Assembly: GCA_018398765.1 (NCBI GenBank)
Contig: JAHBMJ010004523.1
Location: forward strand, 39,823 to 94,060
DNA from: Chromera velia
Lineage: Eukaryota; Sar; Chromeraceae
DNA length: 54,238 nucleotides
Direction of reading: 5' to 3'
The translations under genes and the position numbers were made by a program. Of this stretch, positions 25,399 to 36,190 are shown piece by piece (position 1 is the first letter of the stretch; each line of letters opens with the position of its first letter). Below the pieces are notes generated by a model. That model was not told the DNA's origin, made no database searches, and was given only the letters and a program-made list of their open reading frames with translations.

Positions 25399-25854
25399 AT
25401 ATGAGTATGTATGTATATATGTATGTATGTATGTAGGGACATATGAATCCAGGTAAGTTAACGCAACCGTGTGCATGTGTCCTAGATCGAAGAGTATTCG
25501 AAGCGTTCACTAAGTAGAAGGTTGCATTTATTAAAAATTCTTGTTTATTTCTTACGAAGTTGAGCTAGCAACTGATGTCCGGCTACAACAGATTCTTTCT
25601 AAATATAATCTGTATAAATCAAAAGAAAAAAAATTAATAGATTTTCCACTGATTTCCCTTTGGTTTCGTTAGGATTTCTCTTCATTTCCCGCGTTCGATT
25701 CCCTAGAGTTTTTTTAAGAATTTCTGTGCCAGGAAGGTTTTAATTAATGATGTCCAATGCGTGCAAATACTTTTCCTGATAGTTTTCCTAGATGCCGCAC
25801 GTTAAACGTTTGACATTAAGGTAAGATTCCCACCGTAAGAAGTTAATGATGTTA
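25399..25854. other. AT-rich downstream region
   Basis: GTAT repeats directly follow the carboxypeptidase stop codon, then plain AT-rich DNA. No gene seen. Confidence 0.6.
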
Positions 25855-26365
25855 CTGTGGAGTCCTACCCTGTGGTGCCGCCCTCTATGGAGTCCTACCC
25901 TATGGCGCCGCCCTCTGGACCCTCGCATGCGCTATATCTGAATGAGCCCGCATGCCGATGCCATGCTCCGCCGCCGCGTGTATACGCAATCGACTTGCAT
26001 GCATGTACGTGTTGTACATGTCGATCAAAGTTGTTGAAATCGAGTCTGACCTTCGCATTCAAGTATACAATATGTTACTCGAGCAACAGATAGCATCGTT
26101 TGAGTCTGATGTCTGTTTGTCATAGATCGGGAGTCTAAGACTCTGAGAAAGAGGAACAGAGAGGAGCATAAGTAGAGATTGTGTAATGATAGAATGAACC
26201 TAGCTAATTGGAATCCCAGATAGCTCTAGAGCTAAACCTTCTGTAAACTGCTGCCTGAATGAGTGTTGCTCACGTTCCTTCTCTAGAGTTTCTCTAAGGT
26301 TCTTGTCCTCGCTTTACCTTCTGTCTGGACGCCACAAGGCGGCTGGGCAGGAGGGATAAAGCATT
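25855..26365 (+). repeat. 511-bp dispersed repeat, copy 1
   Basis: Direct copy of 29476..29986, same length, with 13 differences by eye, 12 of them transitions. It opens with a 30-bp unit present twice in tandem (GGAGTCCTACCCTGTGG, then GCCGCCCTCT). No convincing ORF. Confidence 0.9.
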
Positions 26366-27640
26366 GTGGTGACCGCTCAGCTCGATGAGTGTCGACTCTC
26401 GTTTTCCTTCTGTGATGGAGATCAGACCTGTCCTTTTGTGCAACAGTTGGAAACCGATTGCAAGGATACGGGCACGGTCAGGCAAAGACCGTGAGTAGGG
26501 GAATTCAGCGTCCCCTTGCGTTCCAAGCTGCCTGGAGCCCTGTTTTGGAGATCTTCGTCGAGTCTGATCCTGGACTTTGCCTTTGTCCTTGGGTGGAGAA
26601 CCCTAAGATCGTTGGAGGTCGCCAAAGCCGATGATGGAGATGTTGCTTGGTGTTGCTTGGAACTTCAAGGAGCCTAATTTCATTGAGAATGCCGCCTACG
26701 AGCAGATCGCAATTCAAACAGCCAGTAGAGTGCTTTTCTTATGCCTTTTGATTCTGCAACTGTCTCTGTCTTCCGGACAAGTGTCGGCTGATCACCTTCG
26801 CTTGTCTTTGCTGTTGGTTGCTTGCTTGTCTGCGCGAGGCTGACCACCTTCGTGGCCTGCAAACACCTCCAGCGTGTCTGGATCTGCCTGGACTGGTCCT
26901 CCGGCAGCGTTCAAATATAAGAAGATGCCCTTCGTCTCTCCATGTGCCTGCAATGCTTTTATTTTCTTCAAAGAGAGAGCTTGTCGCTTCTGGCTGTCCG
27001 GGTGTCATGCGGATCGTTCGATGAGTGGCCGTTCAATCGAGTACGTGAGACTCTGCATGCATATTAAACAGACAGAAGGGACAGGTGGCGGCGTACCACA
27101 CGGACCAACGCAGTGACGGCCGGTGTGCTAGCCGGGGAAGGCCTTCTGCTCTGGGATCCCGACGCGGCGAGCCTGGAGTAGGAAGGAGGGGGAAGTAAGG
27201 AAGGGATACAAAATGACATCGAGCCTGCTCTCGATGGCAAGAGAGGCAGAAGGGTCACGGCAGACCTACTGAGAGACAGAGTAGGGCACACGGCGGCTGC
27301 CACCTCATCTCTCGCCGGCGCTGGCACATTTTCCACTAACAGGGAAGGGAAGGGGAGGGAGAAGGGGGGGGAAGAGGGAGGAGGGGGTGAAAGCGGGGGA
27401 CAAAGGGAGAGGGAAAGGGCGGGAAGAGAGGGTTCTTCAGGGTGGGGGGGGCGAATCGAATCGAGGCTGGCCGAAAGCATGCAAAGTAGTAGTAAGTAAA
27501 ACGACCGTGACTGAGCGTGACTGAAGCGTCTGCGTGGGGCTGCCGGCCTTTTGCCCGAAGTTAAGAGTTCATGTATCGAAAGGAGCAGCAAAGGGATGAA
27601 ACGGGACAGAAAGAAGAGACGAGATAGAGAAAAACCAGTG
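26366..27640. other. Repeat-rich region, no convincing gene
   Basis: Short frames exist on both strands (for example plus 26631..26843, minus 27750..27064), but none shows a family signature or coherent exon joins. Purine-rich G/A runs occupy about 27330-27450. Confidence 0.45.
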
Positions 27641-27679
27641 GGGCAGTCTGCAATGTGTCCGGTCCCTTCCCTCCCTCCT

Positions 27680-28525
27680 TTTATGCAGCTACTAACACGC
27701 ACAAAAATGTGTTTGTGCTTGACGAGACGGCCAAGTCCTTCTATCAACAAGAACTCGATGTCGATTGCCTACCCCTACGTCAGCTACGTAATAATATACT
27801 GTATGAGACGGGCAGAGGACTGCCTAATTACCGCCGCCGTGCGCTTATGCCTGCGCGTACTCGTGACTGCCTGTGACTGCCCTTGCGCCCTTGCACTAGA
27901 CTTGGGGGGGGGATTGAGCTCATTGCGAAGCTGAGCTTCAAAGAAGCGGACTGCGAGAACGACAAGTCGAGCACCGCATGTGCCGTGCATTCGGAATTTC
28001 TGGAGCTTCTTTTGGAAGAGTGACCTTTCTTCTCTCTCGGCTTCTCTTCTTTACGCGTGGCTTCGGAGTCAGACCCCTCATGTGGCTGAGAGCACGAGCG
28101 AACGAGGGGGCGCCTTCATTCGCTGTCTCCTTCTCGTTTCCGTCTGCTGCTTTAAAACGTTTTATGTTATCCCCGGTTTCTTTCTTTGAGAGAAAAAGAC
28201 TGGAAGGGGCCAAGGAAAAATGAGTAGAAGAGGAGCAAAGAAACAATGAATCTTGAGAGAAACAGAAAGAGATGTCTGTTTCAACGAGAAGAGAAGAAGA
28301 AGAAAAAAGAAAACGAGGGGATAGCCCATATATGTCTCTTTGTCCCTTCTGTATCTTCTCCTTACAGGGGGATATAGATGCTTTGGAAGCCCTTTGGTGT
28401 CTCTAGGTATCGCCTCTCCCCCTTGCAGCACGGGAGTTGATGGGAGCCTTGGTGGAGCCAGCCGCCTCTGCGCAAGCATCTGCGTGGAGCCAGATGGTGT
28501 GCCGGCAGGCGTCTCCCTCCGATAG
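27680..28525 (+). CDS. Candidate exons of an unrecognised plus-strand gene
   Basis: Three protein-like pieces lie here. A frame at about 27680-27790 reads ETAKSFYQQELDVDCLPLRQ. Exon 27900..28023 follows a TAG acceptor, reads IELIAKLSFKEADCENDKSS and ends EFLELLLEE-stop. A pair 28368..28406 and 28429..28525 joins in phase (FGSPLVSL|ARELMGALVEP) but across a very short 22-bp intron. I cannot connect these into one model and recognise no family. Confidence 0.25.
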
Positions 28526-29475
28526 GTCTGACCAGGTGCCGTTCATTCATTGATATCTGTTCCAAGTCTTGTATGTTCGGTTGATCTACGGTGTTGTTGA
28601 CAACAGGTAAAGACGCACATGCAGTCTTTGGGAAGGAAGTGAGATAGAGGAGAGAGGAGGAAGAGATGTGAATATATGTGTGTGAATATATGTGTGTGGG
28701 GCTTTCTGCTGCCGCCCTCTGGTTTCTCTGTCTCTTCACGTTTTGTGCGTACCTCCGTTTGCGCATCTACTTGCATTCAGAGAATTAAAAGAGCTGGAAG
28801 GGGATTGCTTGCAGGCGTACTATTCTCTCTGTCGCCCGCTTTCTTCCAGCAAGCCAGTCTGAGAAAGAGAGAGAGATGAAAAAAAAAAAAAATAGAAAGC
28901 TAGGTAGACGACTGTGAGCGCATGCATCGGCATGGACATGCATGCGTGCATATGACCACGTGGGTCTGACTGTGCCTTACTGTGTCTTTCTCTCTGTTGC
29001 TCTTTCTGTCTAGCATTTTCGTCTCGTTCTTTCTTTCGCGGAGATCTGAGAGGTTAATGGAAAGCTGGAGAAACGTAAGACCTTGCATTGGGAAGCTTGC
29101 GGCCGTCGAGTGACGGGCTCTGCCGTCAGATAGAGATGGTATGCTTTTGCAGGCCACAAGCAAGCCAACATCCCTAAAACTGGTTTTTCGAGGAAAGACC
29201 TGGTGGGTTGGCGTTGCCAGCGAGGCAGTGGTAATAGTACCTTTGCGTACATTAATCTGATTGACTTGCATTAATGGGGGGAAACTTTTTTGTTTGTCAG
29301 CTTTCGTGTCTAGATTTTTTTGACTATCCCCTTGAAGGTTCTGTTGGTTGCATGGGTTTGCATTATGTTTAGTTGATCGTGTCCTTTTGCTCACCTTTTT
29401 TCCCTTTCCGCGCATGCTCGAATGTGTCTGACTGATCGCGGGGACGCGATTTTCTTGTCTGTGGCCGGGGGGGAT
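28526..29475. other. Intergenic region
   Basis: A minus-strand frame of 171 codons (29415..28900) looks like a chance ORF. GCATGC-type motifs cluster near 28920-28950. Nothing else supported. Confidence 0.4.
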
Positions 29476-29986
29476 CTGTGGAGTCCTACCCTGTGGTGCC
29501 GCCCTCTATGGAGTCCTACCCTGTGGCGCCGCCCTCTGGACCCTCGCATACGCTGTATCTGAAAGAGCCCACATGCTGACGCCATGCTCCGCCGCCGCGT
29601 GTATACGCAATCGACTTGCATGCATGTACGTGTCGTACGCGTCGATCAAAGTTGTTGAAATCGAGTCTGACCTTCGCATTCAAGTATACAATATGTTACT
29701 CGAGCAACAGATAGCATCGTTTGAGTCTGATGTCTGTTTGTCATAGATCGGGAGTCTAAGACTCTGAGAAAGAGGAACAGAGAGGAGCATAAGTAGAGAT
29801 TGTGCAATGATAGAATGAACCTAGCTGATTGGAATCCCAGATAGTTCTAGAGCTAAACCTTCTGTAAACTGCTGCCTGAATGAGTGTTGCTCACGTTCCT
29901 TCTCTAGAGTTTCTCTAAGGTTCTTGTCCTCGCTTTACCTTCTGTCTGGACGCCACAAGGCGGCTGGGCAGGAGGGATAAAGCATT
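29476..29986 (+). repeat. 511-bp dispersed repeat, copy 2
   Basis: Direct copy of 25855..26365, 3,621 bp downstream. Neither copy has visible terminal inverted repeats. Confidence 0.9.
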
Positions 29987-32505
29987 ACCGTCAATTCTCG
30001 GAAGATTAGTCCTAATATTTTTATCCTAGCTGAGCTGGCTAGCTCGTATCCTATTAGCATAGCATAGCATAGATATCTCTGAAATTTCCTATCGATTTCT
30101 TTGTAATTTCTGTCGTCTTTAGCTTTTTCTGTAGAGCTAGTATAGTCTGAGCTACGCCATACAGACCTCCTATTATGGCTTTTAAACCTTATAATACGTT
30201 TTAACGTTTATATATATGATGATGATAATAGTGTGTACTAAACTAATTTTAAAAATTGATGTGCATATATACGGACACTTAAATATATTTATCCATATTT
30301 TTAGTACACTATACATTTAAATGTGTGTAACATTTTAGACAAGAAACATAGAGACATAAAGAGAGAAATAAACTAAAAGATGCAAAAAAAGAGGAATAAT
30401 TAAAGAATATTAGAACGGATAATACGTTAGATATCGGATTCAGTAGATCTCAAGGCTACGGGTATCACAGCAAAAAAAAAATAATTAAAGCGAATTTTGG
30501 TTTACTTTTTTTTTTTTCCGATGATGTTAAGTGATAAACAACTCAGTTATAACTGTTGTTCACGTGTTGCATAACTGTTGTTTAGCTGTTGCACAACTGT
30601 TGCTTAGCTGTTGCAAGAAAAGAAAAAGAAAAAAATAATTAAATTAAGCTAATTCTGGTTTACCTTTTTTTTATTTTTTTTTATTGTGATACGCCTATAG
30701 TCTCAATTAAGGCAAAAGAATCTTAAAAAGATTTTAAGGTTCAAAGTAAGAACGGAAAGCCTGAGCGACTCAGTGGGCGAGAGAGGGAGGGAGGGTTCTA
30801 GGGAGGGATTCCAAGACGGAATCTGAAGGATTCAAGGAACTAACTTGAGCTATAAGGGATGAAAGCAAAGGAAGAAGAAACAAAGGGAGGAGAGGGATTC
30901 TGACTCAATTTCTGAGGGAAGGTAGGAGGAAAGCAAGGAAGTAAGAGAAGACAAGCAACAGGCAAAGTAGCTGTATGGCGCCTAGTGTGTGACTGATAAT
31001 GTCACTGATTTTTTCCTTTTCTTTCTTGGCAGACAAACCGACACACAAACAGACATAGACAGTCTGACAGACAAAGGCAGACAGACAGACAGACAGACAG
31101 ACAAGGCAGCCATACTGCATTTTCTTCTTCTTCCTCCTTTTCTTCATGCACACAACAGACAACAAGAAAGAAAGAACGAACTAGAGAACGAACACAAAGG
31201 AACAAAACGACCAATCTGACAACGTGGGCAGGGGGACAGACTGACAGTCAGACAGACAGACCGACGGACAGACAAACACACAGCAGAAAACACAGAAAAA
31301 AGAAAGAAAGAAAGAAAGAAAGAAGAGAAGCTGGAGGAAAAGAAGAAGACGAAGGCAAGAAAGAAGGGAAGCAAGGCAGGAAAGAAGGGAGAATGCAACG
31401 AAAATCAACACATACCTGACAGGTCCACCGTACAAATCGACCCCAGCTTTCAACGTTGAAGTTTGCGACGGTCTGTTTGTAACTAAATTTGTTACTCTAA
31501 CGCTCACACACACCCCAAAGCGTCGTTACGCTCCCCTTTTCCTGCCTTTCTCTGGCCGCAAATTTTGTGTGCATTCTTGCATCTTTCTTGCGGAGACTTC
31601 TATGAGTGCTGACACGCAACAACATTGTTACAGCAATCAACGAGGTTGCTTGCTTGCTTGCATGGGTGCATGAACAAAAAAGCAAGCAAAAAGAGGAACC
31701 ACTGAGAGATCGACACCCAGAGAAGAAACGACAGACACGCCTCCTGCTGCCGCTTTTCTCTAAGTCGGAATGCATGCGCGCATCTTTCTTTTTACACCCA
31801 CAGGAATGAATACAAGCATGTCATGCAGCAATTTTCAAAAACACTCATCTCTGCTTCGATCTGTGTTTCGACCTAGCTCTCCTTGCAAAATTCAGCAGTA
31901 CTAGCGTTCCATGGTGGGTGGTCTACGTACTCATGGACCGTTTCAGACAGAGGGGGGAGGAGCAGGAAGAAAAAAGGATGGAGGAAAATTTTGTGTTGTA
32001 AAATACAAAGTGAAGCACGACAAGGCAGTGCATTGAAGGAGTGACGGCATTAAGAGAAGGAAAGGAGAAATTTTCCATGTAAGCAATCAGTAAAAACACT
32101 CGACGGACGGACAACACTCAGGACGAGCAGGGCAGGTACAGGTATTTACAAACGGAGAAAAGAAAAAGATCGGAGAAGGAAAGCAGAGGGTGCCACGGTC
32201 GATCTCAACCTCTTGATCGATCACCCGGCCGCCTGCTTTTCCCCCCCTCAAAGCGACGGGTGCTCTTCTGCTTGGACGGCAACGGCGAGACAGACGGGCG
32301 GGCAGGGAGGAAGGGGGCGACGTAGGAGGAAAGAAAAGAAGCAAGCAACGAGAAAAAAAGGGGAGGAGACGGGGAACCAAAGAGAGCGTATTGGGACACC
32401 AACTACATCTCTTTCCCCCCCCCCTACTTTCTTGTTCGATGGTTCGTCAATTCCCCCCCATTTTTTCAACATTTCCACACATCCATTCTACCCATCCCCC
32501 CCATT
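29987..32505. other. AT-rich and simple-repeat region
   Basis: AT-rich from 29990 to 30720, then purine-rich DNA, (CAGA)n tracts at about 31075-31105 and 31240-31270, and (GAAA)n at about 31298-31325. The part near 32506 is probably the 3' UTR of the SLC35B1-like gene. No further gene seen. Confidence 0.5.
30549..30614. repeat. 22-bp tandem repeat, three copies
   Basis: Three adjacent units of the form ATAACTGTTGTTTAGCTGTTGC with a few substitutions. Confidence 0.85.
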
Positions 32506-33660
32506 CTATGCAGCAGTCTTTGTGGGCACTGCCCCATACCCGCCCTCGACGTCTGTCTTCTTGAGGGATTCGGTTTCGGACTTGCGCTGGGCAGGGGCTG
32601 CGGGCTTGGCAGGCGCCCCGGCGGCGCCCTTCTTCTTGGCCTTGTCCATCTGGCTGTAGTAGCTCTGCATCAGCAGTGCACTGAAGATGGCAACCACACT
32701 TGTCCACTGGAAGAGGTTCAGGTTGTGTCCGAACCAGAACACTGAGAACATCACAGTGAAGAACTTGCGGGTTGTGGTGATCAACGCAAGATAGAGGGCA
32801 CCGAAGGCAGTGAGAGCCTGGAAGATGAACAGCTGCCCGAGGGTGTTGCAGACGCAGTAGACAGCGATGTGCTGAATGACCTCGGGGTACCTTTCGCAGT
32901 AAGTCCAGGGTGCAGTACCCTCAAAGATCAGCATTGCAAGGGCAGAAGGAATGATGGCAGCAAGGTTGGTGAACATCATGTGCTCAAAGGCCTTCACGAC
33001 GAATCGTGAGTTCACCTTGTCCTGACGGGGACCCGTCAGACCATCACAGAAGAGGGAGAGGAAACAGAGGAACACACCGAGGGCGGTTGACGCTGCCTCT
33101 GCTTTGGTTTGGGACTTGGCGACGTTGAAGACGATGAGGGAAGTGGTAACCACAGCGACGGCCACGTAGTCGTACCACGGGTAGGTCTTGCGGAACAGAA
33201 TCAACCCCCCGATGACGATGGGCACCATCTTGGCCGACTTGACAAGAACCTGTGTGGGGTAGTTGACCTGTGTCAAGGCGTAATTCCCTGCCAGCATTGC
33301 ACCGATGTAGGAAAGGGCAATAAGGAAAAAGTCCATGACAATCTCTTTGTTGAGCACAGGTCGGGAGATGTCCATCTCCTTTGTGTCCTTTGAGGCTTTG
33401 GGAGCCTGATAGAGAACCATGAAGACCTTCTTGGTATCAAAGTTCGCATTGAAAGCGTTCACAACAAAGGCAGAGATTGCAGACCCAACTGAGACCATGA
33501 AAACCAAAAAAATGGGGTACATGAAAGTGTCCCCTGCCTCCTTATCTCCAGTCTTGAAGATGGCTTCTTGTGCGACTCCATGGGCCATGTAACACACATA
33601 GATTCCAACGACGCACATGGCGCCGATGAAAAATGGGCTGCTAAAGAAGTTGGTGGACAT
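32506..33660 (-). CDS. SLC35B1-like ER nucleotide-sugar (or ATP/ADP) transporter
   Basis: An uninterrupted 384-residue frame, unusual here because the neighbours are intron-rich. It is very hydrophobic with about nine to ten membrane segments, fitting the UAA/SLC35B family of the drug/metabolite transporter superfamily. Diagnostic motifs seen: NYPTQVLVKSAKMVPIVIGG (about residue 130), LSLFCDGLTGPRQDKV (about 200), and LGQLFIFQALTAFG then ITTTRKFFTVMFSV in the C-terminal half, all as in SLC35B1. Known SLC35B1 members sit in the ER membrane and have been assigned UDP-sugar transport and ATP/ADP exchange; which substrate applies here is unknown. The Lys/Ala-rich cytosolic tail (AKKKGAAGAPAKPAAP) is not a classic C-terminal KKXX signal. 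ATG 33660 gives an N-terminus leading straight into the first membrane segment. PAPS transporters (SLC35B2/3) are a less likely alternative. Confidence 0.92.
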   Translation of the reverse strand: MSTNFFSSPFFIGAMCVVGIYVCYMAHGVAQEAIFKTGDKEAGDTFMYPIFLVFMVSVGSAISAFVVNAFNANFDTKKVFMVLYQAPKASKDTKEMDISRPVLNKEIVMDFFLIALSYIGAMLAGNYALTQVNYPTQVLVKSAKMVPIVIGGLILFRKTYPWYDYVAVAVVTTSLIVFNVAKSQTKAEAASTALGVFLCFLSLFCDGLTGPRQDKVNSRFVVKAFEHMMFTNLAAIIPSALAMLIFEGTAPWTYCERYPEVIQHIAVYCVCNTLGQLFIFQALTAFGALYLALITTTRKFFTVMFSVFWFGHNLNLFQWTSVVAIFSALLMQSYYSQMDKAKKKGAAGAPAKPAAPAQRKSETESLKKTDVEGGYGAVPTKTAA

Positions 33661-33884
33661 TTCTGAAGATGGAGGAACGTCGGTGCGGCAATGTGAAAGA
33701 TGTTTCTACTGCAGCCCTTCTCGAGAAAGTGAACTCTCTTTCTTCTAGCTGTCCGTCTCTTCTTTATGCCACACCTTCATCTACAGAAAAGCCGCTATAG
33801 CAGTACCCGATTAAACACTCAATCCATCACTCAACTTAGGAGTCAACTATTTTGGAGACGGCTCTCGAAAATGGAGACGGCCTA

Positions 33885-33910
33885 TGACGCACGCAGTGCA
33901 AAGCGTGCGT
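33885..33910. other. Perfect hairpin upstream of the tRNA gene
   Basis: ACGCACGC and GCGTGCGT pair as an 8-bp stem around an 8-nt loop. Function unknown. Confidence 0.6.
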
Positions 33911-33998
33911 GACGGTTTCCAAGCACGGGGTGTGTGAACTTTGTTGTGAAGAGTTTCGCCTGCAATGGCCTTGCCAAGGGACCCCGCTGCACTGGCAG

Positions 33999-34080
33999 GG
34001 CAAGGTGGCCGAGTGGTTAAGGCGCCGGCCTGCTAAGCCGGTGTGCTCTGCACGCGTGGGTTCGAATCCCATCCTTGTCG
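33999..34080 (+). tRNA. tRNA-Ser (anticodon GCU)
   Basis: A full cloverleaf folds by eye. Acceptor stem GGCAAGG pairs with CCTTGTC (one G-U). D-arm is GCC-GAGTGGTTAA-GGC. Anticodon stem CCGGC/GCCGG carries the loop CTGCTAA with anticodon GCT. A long variable arm (TGTGCTCTGCACGC) is typical of serine tRNAs. T-arm is GTGGG-TTCGAAT-CCCAT, discriminator G. No intron. A and B box promoter sequences are present (TGGCCGAGTGG and GGTTCGAATCC). It decodes AGC/AGU. Confidence 0.97.
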
Positions 34081-34085
34081 TTTTT
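34081..34085 (+). terminator. RNA polymerase III oligo-T terminator
   Basis: TTTTT directly after the tRNA discriminator base. Confidence 0.85.
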
Positions 34086-34470
34086 CGGTTGAGAGGGCGC
34101 CCAAATTGCGCCATGGGCAATTTTTGAGAGCCGTCTACAAAGCCCGAACTCAGTCAACCATATTCAACCTAATAATGCATGCACGAACCCTGAAGATATT
34201 CAACCCTTAGTGTTCAACAGATGTCGGTTATCGTGGGTTTTGCCTCTTCCACTTTTTTGTCCTCTGATGTCTTACTGCATTTTGTCCAGGAAATTCAGAG
34301 AAGCCTCACTTCTGTGGGCAGCTAGCACCAGAGCAACTCGCAGCCCGTGTTTTCTGCTTTTTTTGTGATAGTTGTCGAGTGAGCAGGCCCGTATCCTTCA
34401 CGATCTATATATCACTGTCGACAAAAACAGGCCCATTTCTGGAACCTTCGCACATAGTGGGCCCGACGCG

Positions 34471-34478
34471 TGACGTCA
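34471..34478. promoter_or_regulatory. TGACGTCA palindrome (CRE/bZIP-type site)
   Basis: Perfect 8-bp palindrome 26 bp before the first ATG (34504) of plus-strand frames that may open the following gene. Use as a promoter element is inference. Confidence 0.25.
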
Positions 34479-35032
34479 AAGGTAATTAAGCTCAGTCGAA
34501 GAAATGTTTTCTAGAAGAGCAATGCAGTCTGTCAGAGCTGTGTGCTTGCAAACGTTCGTAGTGTTTCAACTGCGATGTTTTGGCGTTTCTGGCTCGTGTC
34601 GTTGGAGTCTGTTGCTTCCACGTGCTTCCTTGTCTTCGGGCCCTTTCCTTTGTCCGATCATCCATCCTATTATTTTCTCGTATTTGCTGTCTTTTTTTTT
34701 GGGAATTGTCCACCTCTGGTCTGTCACTCTCGATTATAGTGACAAGAGGATGATGAGTGTTGCAGTCTCTACCTCGTTCCTTCTGCTCCCCGTCTCCTCA
34801 GCCTTTTGCCTGTAGGCAGAAACAGGGCGCCCGTCTGTCCAGCCCTCATCCCCAATTGGTCGTCATCTATCTGTTTTTTCCACTTGTCGCGCCCTTTTGG
34901 CTCGTCCCGCCTGGTGTGCATTTTTGCACCAGGTGGGAGATGTACTGACATGTCTCTTTTGATGCCTTCGTATCCCTTCAGGTCGGGTTTTCCCTGCCGG
35001 CGTGATGCATCCGCTTAGAGGACACTGGGCAG

Positions 35033-35562
35033 CTGTGTGAGGGGAGGGAGGCCGCTTGGGAAGAAAGGGAATGTTTCTCTTCGGCGTTCGCCAGAAAGAA
35101 GGTGAGCAGGAAGGCTGGAGGGCTGATGGGGAAGGCCGGGAGGAGCCAAAAGTAGGAACTCTAGTGGCCCCACCTCTTTTGTTTTACCCTCGTTTCCTCC
35201 CTGTATTAAATTAACACAGAAATGCAACCAGATCAGCAAAAAGGAAGTGTCCGCGGAGAAGCGGAATCTGATGCGGGCGGGCTTCTTCCTGTCGACCGAT
35301 CGACAAACATGCAGTTTGTACATGCAAAATGTTTCATAATTTGCAGCCAGAGGAGAGGAAGTGTTCTTCCACCAACCCGGCGGCAGCGTGCACTCTCGGC
35401 TGGGCGGAAAATGCGGACAGTCTCAGTGGACGCACACAGGAAATCTCCATGAATCTCGTCAGTCGTGTGGCTGTCTCCTCCTCCCAGCTTGCGATGTTAC
35501 TTTCGTGATCAACCTGTTCCTTTTGGGCACATGCGATTCTTTAGCTTGCAGAGGCTCTCTTC

Positions 35563-35606
<44 letters not shown>

Positions 35607-35941
35607 TCCTTCCTTCCTTCCTTCCTTTCTTTCTTTCTTTCTTTTTTCTTTCTTTCTTTCCTTTTCTTTTCTTTTCTTTTATTTTATTTTCTTTGTGTGT
35701 GTGTGTGTGTGTGTGTGTGTGAACGAGTGAGTGAGTGTGAATGAGTGTGTTCGCATATTTGCTCTGTCTCGCTTTGTTTATCCGCTTCTGTCTCACTTTG
35801 CCTAATTCTCTATTTCTGTGAGTCGATGTACACCTGTGCATGTTTATGCAAACATATTGATAAATGCACACGCGTGCTGCGTGTGCGAGATCGCGCGCGC
35901 GCGCGCGTGTGTATGTGTGTGTGTGGCACTGTGTGTGTCAC

Positions 35942-36016
<75 letters not shown>

Positions 36017-36043
36017 ATGTGTGTTTGTGTGTGTGTGTATGTA

Positions 36044-36074
<31 letters not shown>

Positions 36075-36092
36075 TTATGTATGTATGTATGT

Positions 36093-36124
<32 letters not shown>

Positions 36125-36150
36125 GTGTGTGCGTGCGTGTGTATGTATGT

Positions 36151-36190
<40 letters not shown>

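Noticed and set aside
26631..26843. Plus-strand ORF with hydrophobic centre (FLCLLILQLSLSSG)
   Set aside because: No supporting splice structure, family or composition signal; overlapping minus frames are equally open.
31075..31105. Regular CAGA repeats considered as a CRISPR-like array
   Set aside because: Plain tetranucleotide microsatellite without spacers.
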